From: Romanomermis culicivorax
Taxonomy: Eukaryota; Nematoda; Enoplea; Mermithida; Mermithidae
Reading direction: 5' to 3'
Assembly (NCBI GenBank): GCA_963922205.1
Contig: CAWUHX010000165.1
Span: forward strand, 310,001-374,000
Length of the DNA stretch: 64,000 bases
Positions 12,401 to 27,400 of the stretch are shown here, one piece after another; positions within the stretch are counted from its first letter, which is position 1; each line of letters begins with the position of its first letter. The position numbers and the translations under genes are program-made. The notes beneath the pieces are model-generated. The model worked only from the letters and a program-made list of their open reading frames with translations. It ran no database searches and was not told the DNA's origin.

Positions 12401-15400
12401 AAATGGCAGTGTATAAATTATTCAGACGAGCTATTGTACCATAGAGTTGATTTTGCATATTGAAATACTCTTAAACGATTAGCTGCAAAATGATCATCTC
12501 AATCTTATTGCAATTTTAAAAATTTTGGAGTAACGGGATCCATGGAGTAATGGGAATTTTAACAATAGATTTGTAGCATTCTTGGGGTAACGGGACACTT
12601 GGAGTAACGGGACACTTGGTGTGACGGGACACTTGGAGTAAAGGGACACAACGATTTATAAAGCCGGGCACATGTACTTTTTTGCTCCATATCTACTTCT
12701 GCGGCCCGTTTTCGAAGTGTCTTGAGACATTGGAACATCTTACGTAGGACATAACTTTACCGTGGTAGAGTTGTGTTTGAAAGAAATCTACTTCTACGGT
12801 CCGCTTCAGAAAAAATCTACTTCTGCAGTCCGGATCAAAAGTTTTGACACAAGTTTCTGAAACCTTGCCCCATTTTTTCTCCTAATTACTTTTCTCTGAG
12901 AATGCTCCGAACCTATAAACTTGTCTCAACTTGTGTATTACTAAAAAATTCCTTTCAAAAATTGCTCCTGTTCACAACGCTATGAAATATAAAAAAGAGC
13001 AAAAAATCTAGAAGTAGAAGTGGAGCTGATACTTCAAGATTACTCCTGCATTTACTCCTACTCCGCGCTCGCTTTGCTTTTACTTTGTTCTGTCTTCCCT
13101 GATTTGACTCTCAGAGAATGTTGTGGAAACTCAGCCTAAAAAACTCTATCTTGGAAAAGTCTGGCAGATAAACTAAAATACATGAAATGACTGTAGCCAA
13201 GTCAAGCTAGATCGTTGAACCTTGAAAAATGTATAAAACATACAGAACTATCAAGAACTGAAAATTTAGCTGTTGAGTTAAGTTTTAGGAGTGCCAAACT
13301 TGCTTCTGCAGCTATAATACAAAATCACTTTCCGGGGAGACTGTGGCGATGATGATCAATACAATATAAAAAATAGCCTTAGTACAGTTTATTTTAATGG
13401 GTAATTCACTACTTTTCAAGATTTACAACGTAAATAACCATAATGTAATACTGTAATAAGGATAAAAATGTCATAGGTTACCCAAAAATCGTCGACCAAA
13501 TAACTAGCCGTATGATGACCCGCTACGAGATTGGTCAGTTATATGCCTGTCTTAAGGTTAACCATAGGTTTGGTCATTTTTGAACAAAAAATGGTGAAAA
13601 ACGTCAATTTTTTCAGAGAAAGACAAAAACAAAAGTTTTCGGGCTTTTTTAGACGATACTTAAAATTTTTGGATCATTTTTTTGACTTTTTAGGCGATAA
13701 ATCCACTTTTCCTTTGAATTACACATCCCTAAATTTTTGACATTCGATGAACCCCCAGACCTCCGAGCACCTTGACATGTGTGAAAAACATCCACAACCT
13801 TCTGAAAGAAGCACTGGAAGAAGCAAGGACGTCACCAACCAACACCAAGCAGAACGAATTCTAAGTTAACAATCCAGGATGGAGCCGCCATAGACGCAAC
13901 TTTGATGACAAGTTGGAATTTTATCCAAAAAGAACAATTTTATGAATTAATTTTTAAAAAATAAAAATTTACCTTCCTACGCAAATAAACACTAACTATA
14001 GGGTCAAAATCATCAATATTTAAAATTTTGTCTCTATCTTTTTCGACTTCCATAACTCGACGTATTGTTCTTGAGCGCAAAAACCAAAAGCAAGAAATAT
14101 GTCTTGGAATACTCTTCTTCCTTTTTTGCTAATAATACACACGCAAGTTATTTCCGACTAAACGACCAATAGAAAATCAGAGAAGAGTGGAACAGGGGTT
14201 ATTAGACACGTAAGAGATGAGAGGAAGCTGCGGAAATTATTCCAAACAGTTGTTCGGGTCTGTCTTCAATAATAAAGAGCCATGATTTGAAAGTATATTA
14301 TTGCCCGAGAGGTCGGTGAGTCACGTGACTAAAAAATTTGGCTTTTCTTCAACTGCTCAGGTAAAAATGAAAATAATTTATGGCTCAAAGTTACATCACC
14401 AAAGGCAGATGGGATTAATAATAAACTTCCCGTTCTTAAACTTTACGTCACTGGAAGAGTAGAAACTTTCAAAATATTTGATAATATTTTGGATTCGTTC
14501 TACGATGAGAAACTAACGTGCGACTGAAAGTACAGTAAAGATCGGAAAAAGTGATCAAAATTTTACAGGCGACATCGCGTATGTTTCGATCTTTCAGAAC
14601 TCTGTAACGCCGGCATTCCTCCCTGCAATCTATCTATATTGAGGAGGGGGACTAAGGGGGACCTTCCCCCTAGTCGGTCGGAGCTAGTACCAAAATTTTG
14701 GAACCCTTCCTCAACTCGGTCGAACCTGGTGCCCAAATTTTGGGACCCCCCACAACTAGAAAAAATTAAGAAAGAATGACATTTTCGACATTTTGTAGAA
14801 AAATTTTCTGAATTCTTCGGCCATTTTTCGTCTTCTTTGGGACCCTCTGAAAATGACCACAAATTTATAATTTAATTCCCTCCCCCCCCAACCGACCAGA
14901 GGTCTTACAAGTATGATTTATGTATATTGGGTTATTGGAAGTGAAGGGCATGAACCGGACGGGCGCTTACCTTATTTATTTCTTAGGCTTATGCTTAGGG
15001 ACGCAGCGAAGCGCCCTTGGAGACAGGTACGCGAGCGCGAAGTACCCGCCCCATTGATTCTCACCCAATATCTAACTTGTATATGCTCAAGTGTGCATAA
15101 CGTTAAAAGTTGGGTGTGAATCAGACAAAGTAATACCTGTTTTTATGCTATAAATAATTCGAAAAATATTTTTCTTGATATATAATTATGATTTTACTGA
15201 CTCCAGATATATTAGATCAAAAATGGAAAAAAGTTTTCGCCAAATAAATGATTTTGGTGGAAAATAGGTACACCGATCCTACAAATTTGGACTTTGCCTT
15301 CGTCCAACCGACTGGAGGTCTTACCGGCATGTTGAAATATGGTATAATATTACGGAATGTAACATAACATATCTGTGTCTAGCGATTTATTTGGTCAACT

Positions 15401-18400
15401 TTTGTATGTTTGATATAATGTCAAAATATACGCGAATCTGAATTCATTCACATCCGAATCCAATGCAGAAAATGATGAGATTAACATGGTTTAAGAATGA
15501 TTTTGAATATGTTACCGGACAAGTTTCTTCGATTTACATCTAGATTAGGCTCTTTTCATTTCCAACACAAAGGCCATTCGGCCCCTTTTGCAAAATTTTC
15601 ACAAGGCAATACCTAATTTTCTAAATCAAATTAAAAATACTAAATTTGCGTAAAAGTGTATAATGGAACGTGCATAGATTTAGGAACGAAAACAATTGTT
15701 TTTTTGGGTAGTCTTGCACGCACAGGGAAGGCGGATCTTAGAATGATAGGATCGGATTTTACAACTGAGCAGAAATGCAGATGTGTTATCCACACATTTC
15801 AACTTGCTTGGAATAGACTCATACTTCAGAATGAATATTTAAATATAAAAATGGGAAAGAGTTTTAAGATCGCGAAACATGAAAGTTTTCACAAGCCAAA
15901 TGGCTTCTACGGCAATTGAAAACTATTTTTTTTAATTTTAAGAAGCCATCTTTAACTTGAACCAAACAGGCCTAAACTCTTGAGAGCGAAAAAACCATAA
16001 ATGACATGACTTTAAAACTGAATAATTTCTGCACCATAAACTGAATAATTTCTGCCTTTCAACCGTGCGCATTATATAAAAATTGGAGAGTATCGTCTTA
16101 TCATTTTCAACTACAATCTGTTTTTTTTAAATGCTTTTAAATTAAAGAAGTGGAAGGCAAGCATTATTTCACGTTTCAACGATTTTCTGCTTAATTATAA
16201 GTCACATAGGACTGCGATTTGGTGAACATACCCAGACAGCATTTTTCAATTTTTTGAAATGAAAAATCTTATAGTAAAAGCTTTTTGGAAACAAATGACA
16301 AAACTGATTTCTAAAATTCTCAAATTTATAAAATTTTATAAAAAAAAGCAACTATAACTCACCGCAGAGGTCAGGCTGAAATAATTGCTCAGGAATGACT
16401 ACTTGGAAAACGAGATTTCTACTGTGAAACACTACATTTCATCCATGTTAAAACGATTTATGAAGCCAAACTTATATTTAAAATTATGGAAGGCTCGCTG
16501 ACTCTATTCAATAAATTTTTCCTTCATGTTACAGAGTCCTTAATTATCCACCTTTACAGTCGTTTCAAGATTAACGAAAATTATTTCCTGAACTCTAGTA
16601 GGGCTGCGATTGTACAAACTCCGACCGCTGCACCGATCACTTCAAAATGGAAGGAATATAACGATTGTATGCTCTTTCAGTGCAGTTTCAGAGAAATATT
16701 CAGTCACAAGTATGATATAAAGACGTTATATATCTTTATCTGCATTTTATTTATGCGAGTTTCTTGTTGGAAGCTGGAATTTCCACCTATCATGCCAATA
16801 ATGTATCGTAGGATATAACATACGAGTAGTTCATCGGAATCATGATCGTATAAATATCATAAACATTCTTGCTGAAAAAGTAACGAAAAATATCAATTTC
16901 TTGCTGCAAAGGGCCGTCTTGGTCTAGTGGCTATTGCCTCCGACTACTAGTCTCAAGAACCAGCTCGATTCAGGGGGTAACCCGAAATCGAATATCTGGT
17001 AACTGAAACAGGCCGACACGGTTTTTCGTCCTTTCCGGGTTGATAAATTGTATAGGCAATCTTGGAATGCTGCTTGCCGGGGTCTACTCAGCCCAGTTAG
17101 CATCTTGGCGATAGTGCGGCGAATGAGCAAGTAAGTCTGTTCTACTATGAGGTAGGTAGCCGAACAAGCCCTCCTTTTTAGGCAGACACTAGCCTGTGGA
17201 ATGTGGCCTCCACTGGGCGGCAAAAAGCACCCAAAGAGCGCCTCTCATACAGGATGGACACTTGAATAGCAGTATAGTCATGTAAAGCCTGCCTTTCCGG
17301 CTGTAGGAAAAATGGGTGCAGGTGTACTCGTAAAAATTGAAAAAAAATTTCTTACTGCATTTCACCTTCCAATAGATGTTTTCTGACTAAAAAACGTAAC
17401 TACGATTTAATAAAGTTGATCTAAAAACCTCTGACCTGCATCCAGTTTTTACTCTTCCACAGGCTCGAATGGAGGTCAAAAAATGGGCCGAATCTTCGAC
17501 CGATCATTACCTACATCGGTCGCATTAGTCAGAATACGCAGAGAATTGCACAACTTCTAGGATTTGCAAAAAAACGTTTCAATAATCACCCTTAATGCAT
17601 CCAAATTATGTGCCGCAGCCTCTAACGACAGCACAAATCGGTCAAGTTCCTCAGACAATTCATTTGAGTCTTTCTCGAGGCAGGATTGTATTGGCAACAT
17701 CTGATTTAAGGATGTCTTACACTCCGCAATATACTTCTCGATCTGAACAAAAGAATTACGCGAAGTGAAATGAATAATATAAACGAGAACGATGCCACAA
17801 TACTGAGTCATGATTCACGATACAGTTGAGATTCAAAATCGCACAAAATTTCCGTTCTTAAATAGTCGCATTGTCACACAAGTGCGAGGACATATGACTG
17901 TGAAATGTGCGGTAAATAGTAATCGCACTGTATATATGTTATTAGGTTCCGACGAGGAAAAACATGATTTTTCGCATTAGTCTCAGTAGGCAACCACTCA
18001 ATCGTTGAGGCGTGGCTTCCTGGTCTAATGGAGAACAAAATTCAAAACTCTCACTAGAAAGAAAAGGCTAGAAAATGACAATTATTCAAAACTTCGCTCA
18101 ATTAAATGGAAAATTACATCAATACCTATTACGTTTGCTAAATAGGAGAATAATGAAATATACTCAACCAAACCATTAAGTTTACGGCTAGCATTGTTTT
18201 TCAAGTTTTAACCTCGACTGACTCCTGAGGATACAAAATTAATTAAAGGGTTCTCTTGGATACTTCCAAGAGTGAAATCGAGCTGAATCAACTCCTACTT
18301 TCTGTTGTGATTCGGCCAAAGAATCTATATCTTCTAGTATTCTTTGAGCAATTAATTCTCGCGGTCCAGATTCTGCAAGCTTTTGACCGCCTGATTTGAC

Positions 18401-21400
18401 AAAATCCATTTTAATTTTCAAATCGTTGACGGTTTGCGTGGCTTCCTGTAATGTGCAAGCACATAATGCATTATTAAAAAAATTGTGATTCATTTACACC
18501 GATCAGGCGAGCGAACTTAAAACTAAAAAAATAAAGTTCCCTCTTGTTCAGAGCCTTATCAATATTTTCTGCGCACTCAGCTGCAGTAATCACTGACGAA
18601 AAGCTGTTAAAGGTAAAACACTGCTTTTGAATCACTGTAATTGTGAGTATAAATGAAATACCAAAAAGTTTGCCGAATCGGAATGCTAATCACCGTTTTT
18701 TTCCTTGAAGATTTTTTCCACATGAGAACCGGACCCAAAATTTTTTTCCTCATTTTCCAAAAATTTTCCTCATTTTTAAAAACGCTTATAATGTGGCTAC
18801 GGATGCTTTTTTATGCATTTTAGGAGCATATCCAAGCATTTTGTTGTATTTGGAGTCAGAAACCTGCAAAAATGAGGAAAAAATTGAGAAAATTCTGGTT
18901 ATGTTTGTTAAAAATGAGCTCATGAAGAATATATTGGTGTTCTACAGGAGCAGGTGAAGCATGTTAACGATAGAGTTCTTAGGAATTTATCCGCTCTATT
19001 GACATTTCGGCGGTTCCGATTAGAATCATCTAATTTTATTTAGCTCATGGTCCGGCGCAGAGCGCCGAAATTTTTTTTTAATTTTCACGTTCTAAAACGC
19101 TGGAAAATAAACCTTCACAACGTTAAGAAATAAATTAAAATTAAACTGATGAACTGCAATTTGTTCCCCATTCCGGCGCGTAGCGCCGGAAAAATTTTCG
19201 GGTTTTTATATTCTAAAACGCTAGAAAATAAATCTCTCCAACAGATATTCATGAATAGAAGTTCTGAATGTCTAGAATGATGTCTTCAGTTTCCATCTTC
19301 AATAAACGCAAAAGTCCAAGTTGCAAACGTTTAGAAAATTCCAAGCATCGAGAGCAAAAATTGAGAGAATTGATAAAAAATCTCAATTTTGGGCGACATA
19401 ATGGACTGTTAACAATTAGAAAATGAAACGAGCTAACTTGATTGATGGAAACTGTTGAGCATTAATTAGTAAGTCGAAGTAGATATGCTAAAGGCCGCGC
19501 CTGATAGAAAATAGTCAAGATTATACCCATGACCGGCGCGAAGCGCCGGAAAATTTTGAGATTTTGACCCTTTTAAGTCCACCAAAACGCATCTTTTCGG
19601 TTTTGAATTCCCCAAAATTTTTTCCTGAATGAGAACCATACCCGAAATTTTTTTCCTCATTTCGAAATTTTTTTCCTCAAAACACCCCATTTGAGGAAAA
19701 AAACGGTGATGCTAATATGTATCTGCTGTGAAATGAGACTTTAACCGGTTCATGTTAGGGAAAACTCATATTTGAGTGTAATTACTTCGATTTGCATTTG
19801 TTTATCGTCGAAATTCACGATCTTTTTATGCAACTTGTCGCTTATAAGGTCGATCAGCTTTTTTGACTCGCGAATATTGTCGACCAGAGCTGCATGTGAG
19901 CCCAAGGTGTGCAATTCATCCGGCGTCGGTTCTTTGGAAATCGACGAACTGGATGTCAAGGAAGCCGAACTGGTTCGTGGACGGCTGGCGGAACCGATGG
20001 AGCGTTTCGTCCGCGGACTTGGCATCGGAGGTGTTAAATGAGATTTCTCGACATTATCTGTTATAGTTAAAAATAATGGAGAAATATTCAGCAAACGAGT
20101 ATCTCTACGTTCGAAAGTCATAGAAATTTCATGAAATTTCAAATCAATGACTAAACAATTATCTTAACCGGAAGATTATACGGATCGTTGGTCATTATTG
20201 GTTGAGGATAGAGATTTTTGATGAAAAAAATTTCTCGGCAGATTTCATTTATGAATAAAACTTACTGCAGTTGTTTTTGACCAAAAAATACAGTTTCCTC
20301 CAATATTTTGAGATAAAAATTATTTCGAAATCTAGCCGATCAGGATTACCATGCCTCACGTCGATATCGACGAGATGTATATAACAACTCACCCTCCTCA
20401 AAGTTGAACACTGGTTTTGCAACTGCGGCCGATCTGGGCGACAACAAATGGCCGCTTGAAGGACTGCCACTCTGGGCTGGAGATTTCAGCGTTTGAAAAC
20501 TTTGATCGCTACGCTGAGTTAAAAGACACAGAGCAGGAGTTGGCGAACGACTTTCGATTTGAAATTTTTTCTGTTGTTCCTAAACATCGAATACTTCAAA
20601 AGGTACACGACGACGAAATAATGAAATTGCTTTCCGAACTTTCATAGTAGAGTAAACGTTTTCCCAACGCGTATTCGTGAGGCTAAGATCTTTTTCAATG
20701 TCAGTTTTGGCACCGGAATCAGATTCCACCATTAGATCAATGGCCAGATCTCTAAGTCTGTTGAGGGCCGACTTGTGCTTGCTGGCCTCCACGTACGAGT
20801 CCTGAAGAAGTGAGTCAATCGATAAAATCTAGGAATTGAGAAAGCAGATATTTTTTTAAAGATTATCTAAAATAGGGAACATTCCATTCCACTCGTAGGA
20901 TTGATGCTTCATGCATGCAATCCACGGGTTCCGAACCCGGCTATTCTTGATGAGACCTGGTAGGGATGGTCGCATCTACTCTGACATTAGGCAGTGGCGG
21001 GACAGCTCCGGCGCCGCCCAGGAAGCCCTTCAACACAATGTCAAATCAAACGAAAAATTTCATCGCGAAATTTACCCTTAATTCTTTTTGGCATTGTCCA
21101 TAAGAGCCGTCGTTCTGTAAGCACATTTCCAATTTGGCCAAAGTTGATTCAGAACGATCCAAAAATACGGTTATTTGATATAACGCAGCGTGGAATTCTT
21201 CTTTCAACGTAACGCGATTAGTAGAAGATTCCTTTATGATAGGGATTTGTATGTAAATACCACAAATACGATAGACTTAAATATATTGCAAAATAAACTC
21301 TAGGCAGAGCTTCGAGGTCTGAAGTGGTCAACCGACCCTTCTGGGTCGGAGGGTCATTGTTTGCCCAAAATTTTACGAAGGTTCCTGACGAAAAAAAAAT

Positions 21401-24400
21401 AATTTTCCCCCGAAAAATGGTTCAGAATATAGTATTTTTACCTAAAAACCTATAAAAATGTATTCATAGCGCGAAGCGCCGATAGAAATTGACATTTTTG
21501 ACAGCTTTTTGTTCAAAAATAACCATTTTCTATCAAAAATTGACATTTTTTAGCTTTTTTCCGGGCCCCTACGGCTACCATATTGCTAGCCATATGACTG
21601 ACAAATCTTGTGAAGGGATCACCATATGGCTACCGATATAAACGAAGATTTCTGAAGTTCTTATGGCACCTCCCTCCCAATTACATGTATGTCTACAACA
21701 TCAAACGTTAGAAATTAAATTATCGATGTCTCAATAACCGATTTTATTGCCAGTGCCGGTGCTTAGGCACCCCAGATGATGCCGGTGCCTTACTCATAGT
21801 ATGTCAAAGATGGGAATAAAAGCTTATAAGTCACAGCATCACATGCTAAACCGCTGAATCAAACAAAATTTTAAGTTAATCATTATTGTGGAAAATGTAA
21901 GTAGAGGAAATCCGTATAGCTGAAAACCACTAGAAAATGGTAATGGAATCTTTTTTAACACAATAATTCAGAGATATTTTTACCAAACGTGAAAAATTTT
22001 CGAGTTTATAGCGATTATGGAGTAGGCCCAAATTATTAAATTAAACATGGGATCAAAAAGCACCGAAGTCTCATGAAAGAAATCAGCAGAAAAAAAAGCA
22101 AATATATGGGAATATATAGGTAAAGGTAATTCAATTGTTATTTGTTTCTCATAAAATGTTCGCAAATTTGACAACTACAAAAATGCGCAGCATATTAATG
22201 ATTGTTTACATCAAACAGAAATTTTACTAAATAATTTTTTGCTCAAGAGTTAGTCGAGCAGGTCCACAGATTTTCGGTTCAATATGAAATGTGATCGACA
22301 GAAAATGAACAAATATGAAATTGATTGAAAGGTTATATCACTTACTCAGTGACAGGCTTTTTCCGCATAGATCGGAAACTTTTTTGGGCGCTTCTGCTGC
22401 TAGAATGAATGAAAAGGTGCATTTTGATGCGATTTAAAAGGTCAAAATGTCAAATTTTTCCAGTGCGAAGCTTCGGCATTGGAAATAACCTTATTTACTA
22501 CAATTAAGACGAAACACGGCCAAAAAGAAGTATATTTTTATTTCTCAGTTATCTTTGATTGCTTATATGGATCTGATCTCATATACAATTAGTGAGTAAA
22601 AGCACTTTCTCCGAAAATATAGCGGAAATTTGAGTTCTCCGATTGCGATGAACATGAATTCGTTAACTTCTCTCACATTCCTTCACTTATTTAAATGTAC
22701 CATTTTCCGACTGAAATCCAAACCGAGAGTATCACAAATTATCTATATAATACCTTTTCCAACAATTTAGGAGCTTCCGTGTTCAAAAACTAAAATAAAT
22801 TAAAGTTCCATGGTTTTCGTTCAAAGTAACATCTTATTTTTGAATCCGTAATCTTCATTATTTTGTTTGGATTTCGTTGGAAAGTGAGATTTTCTAATCG
22901 ATCTACAGAAGTTTCTTCTCTGGCTTAAAATTTTCTAAACTTTATGAACACAAATTTCTTTATTGGGAAAACATAAAGACTAGACATGTAAAGCTTCTAT
23001 TTTAAGGATGACTGTTGAAAAACTTTATTTTCAAGCGTCCATCGTAGACGATATCAAAATCTAGACATTTTTGCGCCGGAATGAAGCACCAAATGAAATC
23101 TATAAACCTTTAGCCTTTATCGAAGAAATGTCAGCAACAATTACTTTTTGGCTCAATCATTCTAAAATAATGTGCTAGAGTTAGAAAAACAGATACGTTT
23201 GAAGATTTTTCATGATAATTTACCATTTTCGTTTATTTTATGCACTTTCAAATGATTTCAACTTGGAACCGAAAAAATTTTCGCCGGCGGAAAAAATGTC
23301 ATTTCTGCACGATGCGGAAGAAGACGTGCGAGAAAAATCCTACTCAGTGGGGATTAGGAACACATCCCTTTTAGAAAATCTGAGATAATTTGTTCTAAAT
23401 TATAACTGCTTACTCACCATAACCAAAAAATATCTGATTTTCTGGTCGTTTGCGTTCGATAGCAAAATTATATTACTAGTATGTGAAAATAATTCGCAGT
23501 CTAATTGGCTTACGTAGCTTTATGCAGAATCACGCATTTCTATGGTTTCTTATGATAGTTTTTTTGCAGATTGCAGAGAAATCGGAAAATTAAAGACAAA
23601 ATGCGACTAGAGTCCAGTACTAAATGAGAACAAAATCACTATATATTACAGAAAAAAAACTTTATTTTAATTAGTTATAAACAAATTTTGGATAGATGTG
23701 CAGCTCTATATTGAAGAAGTATATAAAATTTTAGGAAACTACCAATCAAGAAAGCATACTTTTGTTCATGATTATAAAATTTTAAGATCGAAAACGAAGC
23801 TCGGAAACCAGATGCTTACTATTTAATCTGTCCAGTCCTTATTTGTGGTGAAGCATTTTTACAATAGGCTTATCTGGAACAGACGAATACTGCTGATCAC
23901 TTAATTTTAAGGAAATGAAGTGAAATTGACATCGAATGCAACTCAGGATTTACTGTCAGTTAGATATCTAGGTGAGAAACTAGACATACGCTATTTCATG
24001 TACAATACCGGGACACTCCATTTCGATAGGCTGATGAACTCAATTTTTGGATCACTCTAGGACATGAACGGTAAAAATTTTTCAGGTTCAAAAACAGAAA
24101 ACAGACCGAAACCTAAAATCATTAAAAAATTTATAGATAAGTCGCTACTTTTTGCCTAAAAAACATATCAAGTGGATGGATAAGAATTTTCCAACGGTCG
24201 GGGGGAGCCAGGGTACGATGGGATGGGGGAAGGTTTACACCCCTATGTACGTCTATGATCACTCTATGTAATGAAGATTATGATTCCGATTCCCGGTGTT
24301 GTATAAATTGAGCATACTTAGCTGAATATTCCGTAAATTCTAAGATGAAACTAACCAAATGCAACTTCTACCTTGAGGCTGTTGATCAATCGATCAATTT

Positions 24401-27400
24401 TCATTTCCACCGATGCCAAACGATCTTTAACGCCCTCGACTCTATTGACGACCAGAGATAGACCGTCCCCGTCGGCCAATTTAGTCCATTCAATGATTAA
24501 GCTAGCCGACTCGGTATTGAATGATATCGACTGTTTCCGAACTTTGCTCATAAGTTCCTGTCGATGAAAAACAGTCATTACATGCTGAATTAGTATCAGG
24601 GATGACCAGAATATTTTATGTATTTTTCAAGTAGGATTCACAGGCTAATATATATTTACGGTTTTGTCTTTTGCGATTTCATTCAGTAAGTCCTTTTCAT
24701 TTTATGATACTTACACAAAAGCTCCTGACTTACTCGCACATCGTTTGAAGATTCTTTGAGTTGCGCCATATTCCTCTGATTAAGTTGATTAATTTCTCTT
24801 TCTACAATGTTAAGATAAGCGTCTGTTGATTCTATACTATCGTTCAACCGATTGATGACGTCGAGAGCGCGTTGTAGATCATTTTCGCACTCTTGGATCT
24901 GCGGAATAAATATACGTAGGTTGACCCAGAAAACGGCCTTCCCTAAATGCTTGTAATGCTCAGCCATCCAAGGTACCTACTCTAGTTACACGCTTTAAGC
25001 TTCAATACATATAGCGGTATTGGGAGGAGCGGGGGGGGGGGGGCAACCACCCTCTATGGAACTTTGTCATATGTCGATTTCGTGTCTATCAGTGAGAAAA
25101 ATCTCAAAATTTTCCGGCGCTACGTACCGATCAGTGAGTATAACAGTCATTGTTTCCTATCCGGCGTAAACATTAGTATATCTACCTCCACTTGCTAATT
25201 AACTTTCAACAGATTCAATCAATTGAATTACCTCATCTCTTTTTTTATTAGTTACGAGTCAATATTTTGCGGACAAATGAGATTTTCCACCAATCTTTAC
25301 CATTTTTTCTCTCGTCCCGCTTGGAACAGTTTTCCTCTGTCTTTTGCGAAAAAAAATTGGAAATGAGGGGAAAATTTTGGGCATAGTTCTCATTGTAGAA
25401 AAAAATTTTTCAAGACCAAAACCGAAAAAATGCATTTTGATGAACTTCAGAAGGTCAAAACCTCAAAGTTTTCCGGCGCTTCGCGCCGATCATGACTATA
25501 AAACAGTCATTGTCTTCTATCAGGCTACTCTTAAAAAATAACGAAAGAAAAACCACAAAATTCAATAGTTTAACGTTGAGCCATGCCACTCCAGCAGTGT
25601 ATTTCGAGAGCAAATAGCGTTCCAGCATATGACACAAGAAAAATTTTTTCATCGAACGCAAGAAACGGATTATCGGGACTCTTCTGGTCACCGTGAAGGA
25701 GAACTTTTAATCGGGCCGTTTTTCGGACCTCTCTTTACATATCGACCGAAGTGCATAATTATAAATGAACTAAATTAAATTACTCGTTTATTCAAGAATT
25801 CGTTTCTCACATACAGTTCGTTCAATTGATCCGGATTGGCTACTTTTCGACTACGATCATTCGCTATTGTATCAATTTCGGTTTTCAAATCAATAAGCGC
25901 TTTATGAATTTGCTGGAAACAAAGTTCAAGATAGTTAAAAAATTAACGTCATAAAATTTAGACCGAAGATGACGATTACTATCAAAACCATACTGAAACC
26001 TGTTGAAATTCGAGGAATGAAACTCACACGACTTTTTTCCAATTGAGCCTGTACATCAGCCGTAATGTCGGACGTTATCCTCAACAATACAGTAGATTGT
26101 TCAATATCTTTTGAAACTTTCCAAAGTCTATCGAGCATGGATTCGACGTTGCTTGGCTTACAAAATTTGTCGAACTTCGCTTTTGTATCGGCAATTTGCT
26201 TCTGAAAACAATTGATTACCGATGCGAAAAACAAAATATTCTTACTATAATCGATAAAACGAATCAGCCCAGAAACTTAAACTTGTATCAAAAAACGAGG
26301 AACCACGTCTTGAGATTTTTACAATAAAAACCGTACTAAATCAAAAACTAGACCGTTTTTACAAATTTTCACGAACTGAGTATGTAACAGCTTACATACT
26401 TTCACGTGATTGATTTGTTCTTCCAGTCGGTTTGCCGCTTCCGGCTTATTATGATTCCGATATCTTTGGACTTGTTTTTCGAGATTCGTTATACAATCAT
26501 CGTGCTCGGTGAATTCCGTTTGCAATTGCTAAACAAACTAAAATCAGTTGAAAATAAATAAAAACTTATGATCAAAAATCCAAATATATAAGTTCACATA
26601 AAGTTGGATTCTACCATTTACATACATACGCATGCGGAGGAACGATTACTAATGGTTCTCATGCCTGATTCGTTATTATCATGTTAGAAGAGTTAGATGG
26701 AAATAAATGACAGGCTGAAACTTACTGATGTTAATTTTCCGGATGCTAAAGCTCGCTGAAAGGTAGCGAGAAAAATATACAGACATATTTGAGAAAATAT
26801 AGTGGAAAAATTGCAGTGTAAAACGCGATTTAGCTCAATATATCATTGGCATACATGTAATTGGAGGAAGTGCTATAGAAAGCTTCTTCCAGAAATCGTC
26901 GGCCATATGACTAACCATTGTGTGATTCCCCACCGGTTTAGAATCCTATGGCTATATGGTAGTCATAGGGACCACCATACTTTTGGACGGAAAAATACCG
27001 AAAAATAATTTTTCAACGAAAAATAATTTTTCAACGAAAAATGTCAATTTTTGAACAAAAAAATGGTCAAAAGTGTCAATTTTCTCGGCGCTTCGCGTCA
27101 TGAATACATTTATTAAGGATTTTCCAGACAAAAATTACTAGTTTGAACCATTTTTCGAACTTTATTCGTAAAAAAATCGAGTTTCTTTTCCTTCAGAGAT
27201 CTCCGCCTAACATTTTTAAGAACCGGTGACCCGCGGCCCCAAAAAAGTCGCTTGACCCCCCAAACCTCGAGGCGCCGTTACATGTATGATCATTCGGTAT
27301 GACATACATTCGCTGAATATCCAAAAACTGTACACATTATATTATTCAGTAAAGGGAATATCTTTCCCTAGAATAGGTGTACTTCAGTTTTGAGAAAATA

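Larger units (their letters stand above)
9448..17589 (-). other. Dystrophin intron 41 (8.1 kb)
   Basis: Largest intron. Contains a B-family element (10092-10975), a tandem-armed TIR element (11183-12651), a partial family A copy around 13540-13785, a G/C-rich repeat at 14640-15060 and a SINE-like block at 16912-17300. Degenerate repeats of the phrase ATCTACTTCTGCGGTCCG run through about 12685-12840. Exon phases on both sides are 0, so a hidden phase-0 exon cannot be excluded. Confidence 0.7.
18691..19708. mobile_element. hAT-like non-autonomous element, family D copy 1 (1018 bp)
   Basis: Inverted ends CACCGTTTTTTTCCT and AGGAAAAAAACGGTG. A perfect 8-bp target duplication ATGCTAAT lies at 18683-18690 and 19709-19716. 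Sub-terminal blocks with GAGAACC and TTTTTTTCCTCATTT are also inverted. Three GGCGC-x3-GCGCC hairpins sit inside (19054, 19175, 19535). No transposase. It fills most of dystrophin intron 39. Confidence 0.85.

Noticed and set aside
15656..15919. 87-codon plus-strand frame
   Set aside because: No similarity recognised, no splice or start context, isolated in an intron.
20890..21010. GGGTTCCGAACCC-like B box suggesting a tRNA or SINE near 20930
   Set aside because: It is mainly a palindrome; no A box or cloverleaf fits at the right distance.
25784..25811. Earlier donor GTGAGA at 25805-25810 for dystrophin exon 33
   Set aside because: Also in phase, but it removes nine residues (VRNEFLNKR) that align with helix C of the dystrophin repeat; GTAATT at 25778-25783 was preferred.
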